Positions 8,444 through 16,874 of a DNA stretch of 64,000 bases are shown piece after piece (the stretch's first letter is position 1; the number at the start of each line of letters is the position of its first letter). The notes under the pieces were generated by a model. That model had not been told where the DNA came from. It ran no database searches and saw only the letters and a program-made list of their open reading frames with translations. Position numbers and translations under genes: made by a program. The DNA is from Paenibacillus urinalis (lineage in GTDB: Bacteria > Bacillota > Bacilli > Paenibacillales > Paenibacillaceae). The stretch is from NCBI RefSeq assembly GCF_028747985.1, contig NZ_CP118108.1:1493501-1557500 (forward strand), written 5' to 3'.

Positions 8444-9337
8444 TTACTTTGATACAGGAAGGTTCCGAGCCTCAGCCCTTCGATAACGTGCAGCCCCAAT
8501 TAGCATTGGAATGGAGATCAGAAGACTGACCACAACCGGAACAATGGATCCTTCAAGTCCAAACTCGCCTCCTGTGAGAAGTGCGGCACCGTTCATTTCT
8601 ACAGTAAATAGACCGGCAACTGAGTGTCCGGATACGGGAAAGCCTAGCAACCCTTCAATGGCATTCCATGCAAAATGCAGACCCATGATAAACCATAAGT
8701 TCCGCCGCCACAGGAAGGCCGCTCCGAGCAGAACACCCGCTTCCAGGGCTATAGCGAACGCACTCCATAATGTTGCCCCTGGATTGCCAAGATGCGCGAC
8801 TCCAAAGAATAGTGAGGTCACAGTGAGTGCGAGCGGTTTCCCTCCCAATCTATCAATGGCTTGAAACATAAGTCCACGAAAGATAAGCTCCTCGACAATG
8901 GCTGCTCCTAGAGCTGCCCCAATGGAGGATCGTAGAACAAGACCCGCATTCACAGAACTTGCCCACTGAAAGGAGTAACCTCCCAGGGCCGTAATAATAA
9001 AGACGGACCCTGTGATAAAGAGTGCCCCGGTAAGTACGCCCAGTAAGGTTTCAATCCCTGCTCGTTGTCTAGAGATCTCTGGAGTGGAGCGCCGGGCCAG
9101 ATATGTTAGCGTGAGCTTATAAACTAAGATAGCCAGCGACCCCATCACTAATGTAAGGACAAGGGAAATCGTCCCATCTACCCGCTCAGTCAGCTGCCGG
9201 AATAAGGTATCTATAAGAACAATACCGATAGCTCCCACAAGCATCCAGACGATTGGAAAACTCCAAAATGAACTCCGAGCGCTTAATTTGACGCCATTCT
9301 CCAGGCTCTCTTTATTTTCAAATGCTTTTTTCTTCAT
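8444..9337 (-). CDS. CPBP family intramembrane metalloprotease
   Basis: 297 residues with about eight membrane segments. All CPBP (Abi) motifs are present: EELIFRG (EExxxR) near residue 150, FFGVAHL (FxxxH) and GLHFAWNA (HxxxN/B). These residues line the membrane active site of Rce1-like proteases. ATG 9337 is chosen because GGAGGAG lies nine bases upstream; an ATG at 9346 touches the SD. It lies downstream of and in the same orientation as a two-component system, separated by a terminator-like hairpin, so it may respond to that system. Its substrate is unknown. Confidence 0.88.
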   Translation of the reverse strand: MKKKAFENKESLENGVKLSARSSFWSFPIVWMLVGAIGIVLIDTLFRQLTERVDGTISLVLTLVMGSLAILVYKLTLTYLARRSTPEISRQRAGIETLLGVLTGALFITGSVFIITALGGYSFQWASSVNAGLVLRSSIGAALGAAIVEELIFRGLMFQAIDRLGGKPLALTVTSLFFGVAHLGNPGATLWSAFAIALEAGVLLGAAFLWRRNLWFIMGLHFAWNAIEGLLGFPVSGHSVAGLFTVEMNGAALLTGGEFGLEGSIVPVVVSLLISIPMLIGAARYRRAEARNLPVSK

Positions 9338-9440
9338 GTTCAACATCTCCTCCTCTGTTGCTTGATGCCATGAGTATAGGCTGAAAAAGTCATATGAGAC
9401 AGTGCGCTTTTGTCATCATTTAATCTATGGCTATATGTGA

Positions 9441-9476
9441 AAGAAGCTGGTAACTCTAATGAGTTACCAGCTTCTT
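9441..9476. terminator. hairpin terminator after the response regulator
   Basis: A 16-bp perfect stem (9441-9456 with 9461-9476) and a 4-base loop. In the minus direction it follows the response regulator stop by ten bases. The T-run is weak, so partial read-through into the CPBP gene is possible. Confidence 0.7.
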
Positions 9477-9486
9477 GACGATCGGC

Positions 9487-10134
9487 TTATGAATGATCCA
9501 GCATTCCCGAATCTCGGGCTATACGGGCGGCCTCCCGCCTTCCTTTCACATTCAGCTTCGAATAAATCGTTGAGATATAATTTTTGACCGTCCCTTCACT
9601 AAGAAACAGCGCCTCGGCAATGTCTTGATTACGAAGGCCAGATGCCAGCTTATGCAGCACTTCTATTTCACGGGCAGTGAGCCCGAATTCATTATTTACC
9701 GCAGGGCTGTTATTGTTGATCCTCTTGATCATTTTACTTGCCATTTCCTGCGAGATTAAAGTCCCTCCCGCCTGAACTACCCGAATGCCTGCAGCCAGTT
9801 CTTTGGGATGAAGGGCTTTGAGCAGATAACCTTCTGCTCCACAGCTTAACGCCGCTAATACATATTCAACTTCCTTATAAGAGGTCAGCATAATGATTTT
9901 GGTTGCAGGTAGTCGATCTTTAATCAGAGTCGTTGCAGCGACGCCGTCCATGACTGGCATATTGATATCCATTAACACAATATCCGGCAAAAACTGCTCA
10001 CAGCCCTTCAGTGCCTCCTCGCCATTCTTGGCCAAACAGACAATTTCCAAATCTTCTTCCATGGACAACACGATATGTAAACTTTCGAGAATCAATTCCT
10101 GATCATCAGCAATCAGTACCTTAATTTTCTCCAT
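9487..10134 (-). CDS. NarL/FixJ-family response regulator
   Basis: 215 residues. The receiver domain (about 1-120) has the acidic pair D10-D11, phosphoacceptor D56 in VLMDINMP, Thr in MLTS and Lys in LLKA. The LuxR-type HTH (about 150-210) has FGLTAREIEVLHKLASGLRNQDIA and the recognition helix LSEGTVKNYISTIYSKL. It overlaps the kinase gene by 14 bases, so the two are translationally coupled. It most likely activates or represses nearby membrane-stress genes such as the CPBP protease, an inference from position. Confidence 0.95.
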   Translation of the reverse strand: MEKIKVLIADDQELILESLHIVLSMEEDLEIVCLAKNGEEALKGCEQFLPDIVLMDINMPVMDGVAATTLIKDRLPATKIIMLTSYKEVEYVLAALSCGAEGYLLKALHPKELAAGIRVVQAGGTLISQEMASKMIKRINNNSPAVNNEFGLTAREIEVLHKLASGLRNQDIAEALFLSEGTVKNYISTIYSKLNVKGRREAARIARDSGMLDHS

Positions 10135-11296
10135 GCGGCAGCACTTCTTTCAGCGGGATTTCACATCGGACTTCGGTCATTGCTGGATTTCCTTCCCTAG
10201 ATAATAGCTGAAGGCGACCGCCTAACTGCTCAACTCGGTCTTTCATCGTGGTCAAGCCGAAGCCGTAATTCAGCTTGTCGATCGGGTTCCCGTTATTTCG
10301 AACGGACAATTGCAGATCATTCTCGGAAAATTTAAGCTCTAGATGAAGCAGAGATGCCTTTCCATGCTTTAGTGCGTTTGTAAGGGATTCCTGGATGACC
10401 CGAAGGATCGCCTGCCGTACTTCAAAACGTATGGGCCGCTCTGTCTCAGGGAGAACTAGAGTTATAGCAGTGCCCGTATGCTCCCGGAAACGGACTACTA
10501 GGGATTCAACCTGCCTGATCAGACTTGATTCCTGTTCTTCTCCCATCTCGTGTACGATGTTTCTCATTTCATCCAGATTGTTTTCAGCTAATGATCTTAA
10601 GCGAATTAATCGATCTTTGGCCTCGGCAGGCTTGCTATCCATAAGGGCAATAGAGGCATCAAGACTCAGGATGAGTGAGATAAAGGAATGCCCCAGTGTG
10701 TCATGAAGCTCTTTGGACATACGATTTCGTTCTTTTTGCAAAGTCATTTTCTCAATCTCGGCCGAATAGTGAGTTAACAGCTTATTTTGACGTTCCACTT
10801 CGGCTACCAGTTTATTCTTCTGATCATACGCCTTGGCGACGAAGCTTGCCCACATGCCGATGAAGCAGAACAGCAGATTGTCTATTCCGATACTTAGGGC
10901 TTGCTCCCAAGCTAATCTGAGGTGAGACTGAAAGGAAAAAGGAATGAAAACAACGATGGGAATGATCCAAAAAATTTGCTTAGTCAATAAGTATCCCATT
11001 GTAAGACTCGGCAGCAAATAGTCCGCTTTTGAAGTCAAATCCGGATAAATCACAGAATTTACATAATAAGAACCGCCAAGTAACAACTCTAGTATACAAA
11101 ACCAGACTTTGTTCATCCGGCGCTGAGGAAACCAGAACAGCAAAGGGACGACAAAGGCTATGCTCAGCCAGACCGCATGAAATAACGTTCGGATCGAAAA
11201 CTCATTTACCATCAGAACCTGGGACAACAGCAAAATATAATGGTACAGACGAAGAGCAAATATACCCCAATCCATGAACGATAATATTCTTTTCAT
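10121..11296 (-). CDS. sensor histidine kinase (HisKA_3 type)
   Basis: 391 residues. About five membrane segments fill residues 10-150 with almost no extracellular domain, the 'intramembrane-sensing' layout. A coiled linker follows. The H-box is MSKELHDTLGHSF (phosphoacceptor His in ELHD), then a HATPase_c domain with VIQESLTNALKHGKA (N box) and YGFGLTTMKDR (G box). It phosphorylates the overlapping NarL-type regulator. The ligand is unknown; LiaS/DesK-like kinases of this form watch the membrane. Confidence 0.94.
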   Translation of the reverse strand: MKRILSFMDWGIFALRLYHYILLLSQVLMVNEFSIRTLFHAVWLSIAFVVPLLFWFPQRRMNKVWFCILELLLGGSYYVNSVIYPDLTSKADYLLPSLTMGYLLTKQIFWIIPIVVFIPFSFQSHLRLAWEQALSIGIDNLLFCFIGMWASFVAKAYDQKNKLVAEVERQNKLLTHYSAEIEKMTLQKERNRMSKELHDTLGHSFISLILSLDASIALMDSKPAEAKDRLIRLRSLAENNLDEMRNIVHEMGEEQESSLIRQVESLVVRFREHTGTAITLVLPETERPIRFEVRQAILRVIQESLTNALKHGKASLLHLELKFSENDLQLSVRNNGNPIDKLNYGFGLTTMKDRVEQLGGRLQLLSREGNPAMTEVRCEIPLKEVLPHGEN

Positions 11297-11395
11297 ACCA
11301 TCATTTTACAGGAAATTTATAAACTTGGAACCTCGTATTCAGCAGTTTAGATTCCTCCTCTAGAATAAGGTTGTAGGCCCGAATTCTATAAATTG

Positions 11396-11433
11396 GTGAA
11401 AAATAAGGCCCTTGGCGACAATGCCGTGGGCCT
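11396..11433 (-). terminator. terminator of the nitroreductase gene
   Basis: Read on the minus strand, AGGCCC and GGGCCT pair with an inner GGC/GCC stem, followed by TTATTTTT. Confidence 0.65.
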
Positions 11434-11490
11434 CTCATTAGGTAAGCGACGAATGCCTTCATTTAATTTCGTGTTAATCTTGAGAGTGAA

Positions 11491-12141
11491 TTATACCCAA
11501 GTGGCGATCGTTTGAACTGGGAGGCGATAGGAAGGATAGCCTTCTTTGGCAGCTTTGCCTATGGAGATTAACATCACAGGTTGGAACCGTTCCTTATCCA
11601 GGCCGAAAACTTCAGCGATTTGGTCTTTGGCATACCCGGCCATTGGATTGGTATCATATCCGTGGGCACGGGCAACGAGCATGAGCTGCATACATATGAT
11701 ACCCGAGTCAATGAGGTTCATGTCACGCAGATCAGATGGGTTCATGCTCGCATAATAAGGTTTCGCCTGTTGCATCTGCATTTCCTTGATGTCTTGTGGC
11801 ATATATCCAAGTTCTACTGACTTACTGAATATTTCGTCCATATATTCAATGTTGTTAGCATCGTAAAATACAGCAATAACAGCTGATGAGGTAAGGACCT
11901 GCGTTTGGTTGAAAGAGGCCAGTGGCGCGAGCTTCTCTTTACCTTCAGCGGTGTCGATGACAAGGAAACGCCATGGTTGCATGTTAATGGCAGAAGGGGC
12001 TCGGGAAGCTTTCGCCAATATTTCGGTCATTTCCTCACGTCTGATTTTCACTTCGGGGTCGTAGACTTTAATAGAACGACGCTCCAAGACGATTTTATTA
12101 AAATCATTTGTTTTGGCGTATTGGCCAGTAATTGTATTCAT
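11491..12141 (-). CDS. nitroreductase family protein
   Basis: 216 residues with the FMN-binding nitroreductase layout: RRSIKVYDPEV near the N-terminus (phosphate-binding Arg-Arg-Ser), APSAINMQPWRFLV, DSGIICMQLMLVARAHGYDTNPMAG and the C-terminal ISIGKAAKEGYPSYRLP. Such enzymes are homodimers that use NAD(P)H to reduce nitro-compounds, quinones or other electrophiles. It is divergent from a MerR regulator, and a dyad typical of MerR operators lies in the shared promoter. Induction by an electrophile or oxidant sensed by that regulator is therefore likely. Confidence 0.9.
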   Translation of the reverse strand: MNTITGQYAKTNDFNKIVLERRSIKVYDPEVKIRREEMTEILAKASRAPSAINMQPWRFLVIDTAEGKEKLAPLASFNQTQVLTSSAVIAVFYDANNIEYMDEIFSKSVELGYMPQDIKEMQMQQAKPYYASMNPSDLRDMNLIDSGIICMQLMLVARAHGYDTNPMAGYAKDQIAEVFGLDKERFQPVMLISIGKAAKEGYPSYRLPVQTIATWV

Positions 12142-12214
12142 GTAGGATCTCCCCTTAAAATCATATTTGTGAGTTGGGTTAAGCTTTAATCCGTCTCACT
12201 ATGAGGAGTGTAAA

Positions 12215-12234
12215 CTATGAAGTATACTTTATAG
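12215..12234. promoter_or_regulatory. putative MerR-type operator between nitroreductase and regulator
   Basis: CTATGAAGTATACTTTATAG is a 20-bp dyad with a single mismatch. For the nitroreductase promoter it fills the space between TTATTG (12240-12235, minus) and TTTACA (12214-12209, minus), the over-long spacer that MerR activators need. Confidence 0.6.
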
Positions 12235-12261
12235 CAATAATAAGAATCGAGGGTGATTCAT

Positions 12262-12627
12262 ATGAAGATTAGTGAAGTAGCCAAAATAGCAGACCTTCCC
12301 ATATCAACTATCCGATATTATGAGAAAATAGGAATTATCACGGATGAGTATGTGCTAAGAGACCAGAACAACTATCGGAACTATGCACCAGGTATTATTC
12401 AACATCTGAAAGTGGTCAAAAATTGTTTGTCTGTTGGTTTTACGATTCAGAATATACAGTCCATGATATCCAAAAACGGATTCTCAAAAAATGAACAAAC
12501 TGGCATTATCCAAGAGAAGATATCAGAAATTGAAGAGGCTCAGAAGAAATTGGAAAATTCTAAACAAAATCTTTACGATATGCTTCATTCCGATACTACG
12601 TGTGAAGATGGGTTTGGAAAGTATTAA
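12262..12627 (+). CDS. MerR family transcriptional regulator
   Basis: 121 residues. The N-terminal winged helix is clear: MKISEVAKIADLPISTIRYYEKIGII, then NNYRNYAPGIIQHLKVVKNCLSVGFTI. A dimerising coiled coil follows (residues 80-110, EKISEIEEAQKKLENSKQNLYDML). The tail has one Cys (TTCEDGFG), which could sense electrophiles. ATG 12262 has GAGGGTGA five bases upstream; the GTG at 12253 lies inside that SD. Divergent from the nitroreductase, which it probably regulates through the dyad at 12215-12234. Confidence 0.88.
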   Translation: MKISEVAKIADLPISTIRYYEKIGIITDEYVLRDQNNYRNYAPGIIQHLKVVKNCLSVGFTIQNIQSMISKNGFSKNEQTGIIQEKISEIEEAQKKLENSKQNLYDMLHSDTTCEDGFGKY

Positions 12628-12636
12628 ATCTCCTAT

Positions 12637-12794
12637 CGGGGGACAAGAGCATATTCCCATTGAAAGTCGCTAAATAAGCGACTTTTTTATTTAATCGGTT
12701 CACGTTCTTATCCCGAGCCAATGAGAAGAACGTGGTCCGATTCCCGAATAGATAAATATCCAACTAAAGTTTACAGATATTCCTTTAAGCTAAC
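12637..12794 (+). repeat. second dispersed repeat (B), copy 1, ending in the CTAAC core
   Basis: CGGGGGACAAGAGCAT (12637-12652) and the block 12737-12794 (CCGATT...AGATAAATATC...GTTTACA...AAGCTAAC) recur at 16695-16710 and 16714-16770 with roughly 80% identity. Between them lie a terminator and a dyad (ACGTTCTT / AAGAACGT). The end merges into the palindromic repeat core GCTAACAGGCAG. Confidence 0.65.
12663..12688 (+). terminator. terminator after the MerR gene
   Basis: AAAGTCGC pairs with GCGACTTT around a 7-base loop, followed by T residues. Confidence 0.75.
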
Positions 12795-12874
12795 AGGCAG
12801 AGCGTAGACTTTTTCAAACAAAAGAGGTATTCATGGTATTATATGTAATTATAGGGCGTTGGGGGGATCAAAAT

Positions 12875-13228
12875 ATGGAACGAAAAATTCAACTAATGGA
12901 AACCTACGTAAATATCGATTTTGGAAACTCTCCGTTTTTAAACTTAGATAAAGGGTTGCAAATTCCATACTCTTCAATCAAGGGAACAACAACAGGTAGG
13001 CCGATACCAGATGGTTTTAAACTATATGGTGCTTTATTCGGAGAAATGAGAAATGGGTTATTTAGATCCAATGGTGGCTTTCAACTACACTTTTTTGAAA
13101 AAGAGCTTGAAACCCTCCATTTAGATTTGAATAGCTTTAAAGTTGGCATGTTCAAAATATCAAAGTTGATCATTGGTGTTCAAAATCCTGAAGAAATAAG
13201 TAAAAATATTTCCGAAAGAGTGAAGTGA
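12875..13228 (+). CDS. hypothetical protein (117 aa)
   Basis: ATG 12875 is preceded by GGGGGGAT seven bases upstream; a longer frame from 12833 has no SD. The protein is soluble, with short beta-like stretches (YVNIDFGNSPFLNLDKGLQIPYSSIKG) and GRPIPDGFKLYGALFGEMRNGLF. Not recognised. It sits directly downstream of repeat B and has no partner gene. Confidence 0.55.
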   Translation: MERKIQLMETYVNIDFGNSPFLNLDKGLQIPYSSIKGTTTGRPIPDGFKLYGALFGEMRNGLFRSNGGFQLHFFEKELETLHLDLNSFKVGMFKISKLIIGVQNPEEISKNISERVK

Positions 13229-13281
13229 TATCTTGTTGAAGACCTGTTCACGATGACTAATTTAGAACATTCCCCATATAA

Positions 13282-13434
13282 AACTTAAGAATTAAGACTG
13301 GATTAGTTTCTATATATCCTTTCAATGAGGATAAAAAATTGAATGATGGGACACTCGGTATAGAAGGGATTACAAATTTTTATCACAAGATCGCAAGGAG
13401 AGAATTAGTCATTGGAGCAACTTTGTTGAACTAA
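13282..13434 (+). pseudogene. possible 3' fragment of a lost gene
   Basis: An open frame without start or SD encodes a protein-like tail (IKTGLVSIYPFNEDKKLND, then GTLGIEGITNFYHKIARREL). It terminates at the TAA inside the CTAAC core of the repeat at 13426. It reads like a gene end whose 5' part was removed. Low confidence. Confidence 0.3.
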
Positions 13435-13452
13435 CGGGCAGGGATAGTTCAA
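13426..13452. repeat. dispersed palindromic repeat (copy 6)
   Basis: TTGAACTA (13426-13433) and TAGTTCAA (13445-13452) are exact reverse complements around ACGGGCAGGGA. Confidence 0.8.
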
Positions 13453-13491
13453 TGGTAAGATAAAGGGAAATGGCATTGGGAGGTACTTCAA

Positions 13492-13965
13492 ATGGAGAAT
13501 TGGATTCCATTAACAGATGAGCAATATCGCATTGTTTGGGATAAGTTCTACGAGGTTTTTAATTTTAACCCAAGTACTCGCAGTAAGGACTGGCCTTCTT
13601 ATACCTTACCGAACCCTTATATCACTTACAAGATAACTGAACATAAGGATTCAGATATTGATGATTTAGAAGAGAAATGTATCAACGCTTTAAAAGCAAT
13701 AACTGAACAAGATGAGTATGTCTTTGCTTTGGACTGGCAGCACGAGTCCTTCTTGTATTATCCACACTTGGAAAAAGAATCGGCGAAATGGAAAATGCCA
13801 TTTTACCCCGACGGCGATTATTATTTTTATTTACATAATGAATTCAAATGGGGATACTTAGGACACCCATGGGAACAGACAATTACTATTTTTGGAGCTG
13901 AACTATTACAACAGTTTGAAATCAACTTTCCATCTATATTAGGGAAAGTTGTACGACAAAGTTGA
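13492..13965 (+). CDS. DUF2716 family protein
   Basis: 157 residues from ATG 13492 with GGGAGG upstream. The sequence follows the DUF2716 pattern closely: WIPLTDEQYRIVWDKFYEVFNF at the start, ITYKI, then ALDWQHESFLYYPH, PFYPDGDYYFYL, and the C-terminal GYLGHPWEQTITIFG. This family is common in accessory regions of Bacilli and resembles immunity-type proteins, but its role is not known. It begins 39 bases after a repeat copy and has no partner toxin in view. Confidence 0.85.
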   Translation: MENWIPLTDEQYRIVWDKFYEVFNFNPSTRSKDWPSYTLPNPYITYKITEHKDSDIDDLEEKCINALKAITEQDEYVFALDWQHESFLYYPHLEKESAKWKMPFYPDGDYYFYLHNEFKWGYLGHPWEQTITIFGAELLQQFEINFPSILGKVVRQS

Positions 13966-14144
13966 TCATTTTTGATTCCGCTAATGGGACACATTAGATC
14001 AAAACAACAACGGAGTAGTTTTCCAGTCCGCAGATACTTTTTTACAAGATCCACCACGGTAGATCTTGTAAAAGGCTGATGATGGATTTAAATAGTAGGC
14101 TTATTCTTGTTGCTCTATAAACCTCAAAAAGGGATCCATAACTC

Positions 14145-14330
14145 TTACTTTCCGATAAGGATAACCACAAAATAAGACCACGCTGCCATTGTTAAGCTAA
14201 AAGAGATAAACATTCTGTTTGCTGTCGTTCTCTTCTCGTTAAGTAAAAAAGGTAAATAGAAATGAATAAAAAAATAGGCATAAGATAAAAACCATAGACT
14301 ACTGCTATGCCCTGCATTAAACCACCCCAC
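14145..14330 (-). CDS. possible small membrane protein (61 aa)
   Basis: GTG start at 14330 without a clear SD. Two hydrophobic segments flank a basic loop (NEKRTTANR). It could be a real tiny membrane protein or the remains of one. The stretch 13966-14144 carries a partial hairpin and no gene. Confidence 0.35.
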   Translation of the reverse strand: MGWFNAGHSSSLWFLSYAYFFIHFYLPFLLNEKRTTANRMFISFSLTMAAWSYFVVILIGK

Positions 14331-14395
14331 ATATTAGATACATTGGAAATGATACTGGAACTATTTGTAGAAGTCTATAAAAGAGTACTGGTAAT

Positions 14396-14595
14396 ATGAG
14401 GAGATACCGATCAAATATGTTTAAGTTTATATTAGGTGTGGGAGTTTATTTTTTGCAACTTTGCTTATGAGTTATTACTTTGTAGGAGTTAGCTTTATAA
14501 AGTCTATACAGATGGCATCTCTTATTACAATAGTACATATTTTAATACTTTCTATAGATAGGCTCTACAAGAGGAAAAGTTACGGGAAACGTTAG
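14396..14595 (+). pseudogene. frameshifted small membrane protein
   Basis: ATG 14396 gives MRRYRSNMFKFILGVG and then loses the frame. The neighbouring frame continues SLFFATLLMSYYFVGVSF and KSIQMASLITIVHILILSI, ending RLYKRKSYGKR. Joined by a one-base change near 14440-14455, they form a plausible two-helix protein of about 65 residues with a basic tail. The stop TAG lies in the CGTTAG arm of the repeat. Confidence 0.45.
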
Positions 14596-14670
14596 TTCAG
14601 TATAACACGGGGCAGTTCGCCGGTTGGCAGCTGCTCCTTTTTCATTAAGCTAACGGGCAGGTTAGTTCAA
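14587..14670 (+). repeat. full dispersed repeat module (copy 7)
   Basis: GGGAAACGTTAGTTC (14584-14598), a hairpin from GGGGCAG (14609) to CTGCTCC (14630-14636) followed by T5, then TTAAGCTAAC (14645-14654) facing GTTAGTTCAA (14661-14670) around GGGCAG. This is the most complete copy. The 14671-14933 gap otherwise has only a TATAAT at 14879-14884 before the next gene. Confidence 0.85.
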
Positions 14671-14933
14671 TTAAACAAGGGCATAATACGCGTTGCGTTT
14701 CTGATTTGAGTGTTGGACAAAAGTCGTATGAAACTCTTCTAAATAGGGGGCCTGATATTGCTCCCCATGAAGGATTTTAAGGCTGATAGAAGAATTGTAT
14801 AAAAAACCAATTTGATGACTAATTTTGTAAGAGCATTAGATTCTTTGTCGAATGTCACATGCATGTAAGGAAATGATGTATAATTATGTTGTAATTAGTA
14901 AACAAATTCCAATTCGAAATGGAGGAAGAGTCA

Positions 14934-15614
14934 TTGAAGAAGAAGATATTGTCATTTTTCTTGGTTTTTTCGTTAGTAACTACTATGTTTGGAACTGCCT
15001 TTGCAACTGAACGTGTTGATAGTAGTGACACGTCTCAAAGTTGGACTACTTTTTTTGTTGAAGAGAATGCACAGGAAATAATAGAAGGCCTTTACGAGAA
15101 CCACGCTGGGTCTTTAACTTCAATTCCGGTGAACAGTGAGGAAGAGGCTAATAGAATCATTGAGAGAATTGAAAGGTTGGAACCAGTCACTGTTGAAGTT
15201 TACAGGGATAGTACATATTCTAACGTTGACACTTCTGAATCTTTAGAGGTAAGTCCCTTTCAAACTCAAGTTGCTAAAGTCAGTGCTACGCCAACTTATA
15301 TATTTGATAAAATAAGTTCAAATAAAGGAGAAATATATGTATATTTAGACATCAACGTTACAGGTGGTGGTATTGAAACATCGATATCTAGAGCTAAAGG
15401 ATATGCTGGAGCAGGTACAAATGTTGGATCTGTAAGGATGGATATAAATAAATGGAATATTCCCCCGATGAGAAATTTACATGTTGCTGTGCATGATGAA
15501 ATACTAATTAATTTTGTCTCCGATAATATACAGGTTGAAGGTTATGTAGAAGTTTACTTATTAGGTGGTTGGAATAATGCTGACTTATTCTTTGACTGGG
15601 AGAGTGATTTTTAA
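14934..15614 (+). CDS. secreted hypothetical protein (226 aa)
   Basis: The TTG at 14934 has GGAGG eight bases upstream; the ATG at 14919 overlaps that SD. The product then begins with a classic signal peptide (MKKKILSFFLVFSLVTTMFG, cleavage near AFA-TE). The mature part has an acidic helical region (EEANRIIERIERLEPVTVEVY) and a beta-rich C-terminal half (GEIYVYLDINVTGGG...VEGYVEVYLLGGW). It is an extracellular protein of unknown role. The following gene (15702) may be co-transcribed; no terminator is obvious between them. Confidence 0.7.
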   Translation: MKKKILSFFLVFSLVTTMFGTAFATERVDSSDTSQSWTTFFVEENAQEIIEGLYENHAGSLTSIPVNSEEEANRIIERIERLEPVTVEVYRDSTYSNVDTSESLEVSPFQTQVAKVSATPTYIFDKISSNKGEIYVYLDINVTGGGIETSISRAKGYAGAGTNVGSVRMDINKWNIPPMRNLHVAVHDEILINFVSDNIQVEGYVEVYLLGGWNNADLFFDWESDF

Positions 15615-15701
15615 TTCTGTTTCGAATATTAAAATAAGTTCATTATGAGCGCGTGGCGATTGAGCTATGCGCTTGTATCATTTCTTAAGGAGGGGTAATT
15701 A

Positions 15702-16499
15702 ATGATTGAAAAAGTTGTTTTTAAAACGCACAGCAATCTAATTAATAATGCAAACCAAGTACATGAAGATGTACTTAAGCAGGAAAGCTATACAATAAAA
15801 GATAATAAAATAATAAAGAGAGAGATCTTAAATTCTGGATTAAACGTAAAAGAGATTCCGTTTGAATTGAAGTCTATCAAAGAAGTAATACTCGCCAATA
15901 TAGAAGTACAATTCGCATTGTATCAATTCTACATAATGTATAGAGCAGTGGGAAATAAAGCAGAACACTCTCAAGCACAGTATGGAGGCGAACTGCAAAT
16001 TCCTAATAACAATGATCCAGTAAACCATCAATTAATATGTGAATTGCTTTCAATCTTTGATAATATACGTGTGGTATACAAAAAAAGCACGATCCATATT
16101 CAAATCAACATGGTCAGAATGGACACGAAAAAGAAAATCCTTGGTATATATAAAACTCTATATGAAGAATCCCGTTTAAATTCTTTTATTCTATCCTTTT
16201 TGAGTAAGGATAGATATCATTTATACGAAAGTCATTCTAATATGATTACTTACAAGTATAGGCCTAATAGAGATCAATTAATGGGTATTGAGGTTAACGA
16301 GGAAGAATTATCATTCATAAACTCTATTTATAAGCATCTTACTCTAGCTCCTTATATTATGTTCTATTTTGTAGGCTGGACTGAAGAAGAGGTTAGAACA
16401 AGTGAAGAGTTACAAAAACTAGCAAAACATTTCAATAAAATAGCTTTTCTATCAAAAGAAGATCAATTTGTGTCACAGATGCTTATAATATATAACTAG
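15702..16499 (+). CDS. hypothetical cytoplasmic protein (265 aa)
   Basis: ATG 15702 follows an ideal SD (AAGGAGGGG). No signal peptide or membrane helix. Charged, AT-rich in codon use, with mixed alpha/beta appearance and blocks such as VQFALYQFYIMYRAVGNK and LAPYIMFYFVGWTEEEVR. I do not recognise a family. It lies 88 bases after the secreted protein gene in the same orientation, so the two may work together, which is only inference. From 16500 to 16694 there is no gene. Confidence 0.65.
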   Translation: MIEKVVFKTHSNLINNANQVHEDVLKQESYTIKDNKIIKREILNSGLNVKEIPFELKSIKEVILANIEVQFALYQFYIMYRAVGNKAEHSQAQYGGELQIPNNNDPVNHQLICELLSIFDNIRVVYKKSTIHIQINMVRMDTKKKILGIYKTLYEESRLNSFILSFLSKDRYHLYESHSNMITYKYRPNRDQLMGIEVNEEELSFINSIYKHLTLAPYIMFYFVGWTEEEVRTSEELQKLAKHFNKIAFLSKEDQFVSQMLIIYN

Positions 16500-16694
16500 A
16501 AAAAAACCCGGACTAGATAGATGTAACATCGAAATTGCTCAGGATTTTTAAGTATAGAGCGGATCACAAGTTTAAAAGTAACATCGCCAATCAACTGTCA
16601 GAAGACTAGAACATTGCAGATCCAAGAGATGCAAATACAGGGAGTGTAAAACCCAAAAACCACAGCAAGCGCTTGAGCATTCATCATCTTTTGT

Positions 16695-16770
16695 CGGGGG
16701 ACAAGAACATGGGCCGATTACCGATTAGATAAATATCTAACTGAAGTTTACATCTATTTCATTAAGCTAC
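16695..16770 (+). repeat. second dispersed repeat (B), copy 2, interrupted by the IS110 element
   Basis: CGGGGGACAAGAACAT (16695-16710) and 16714-16768 match copy 1 at 12637-12794. The match stops at AAGCT (16764-16768), where copy 1 continues AACAGG. The missing continuation, AACGGGAAACGTTAG, is found at 18348 on the other side of the IS element. Confidence 0.75.
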
Positions 16771-16874
16771 CCTGAAAATTAATTCATAGCGTAACTCTAA
16801 AAAAGACAATACGAAACTAGGCGCAGCTTGCAAGATTTTTAAAAAGGCTGCGTCGCTTGGTTTGAGCAGGTTAA

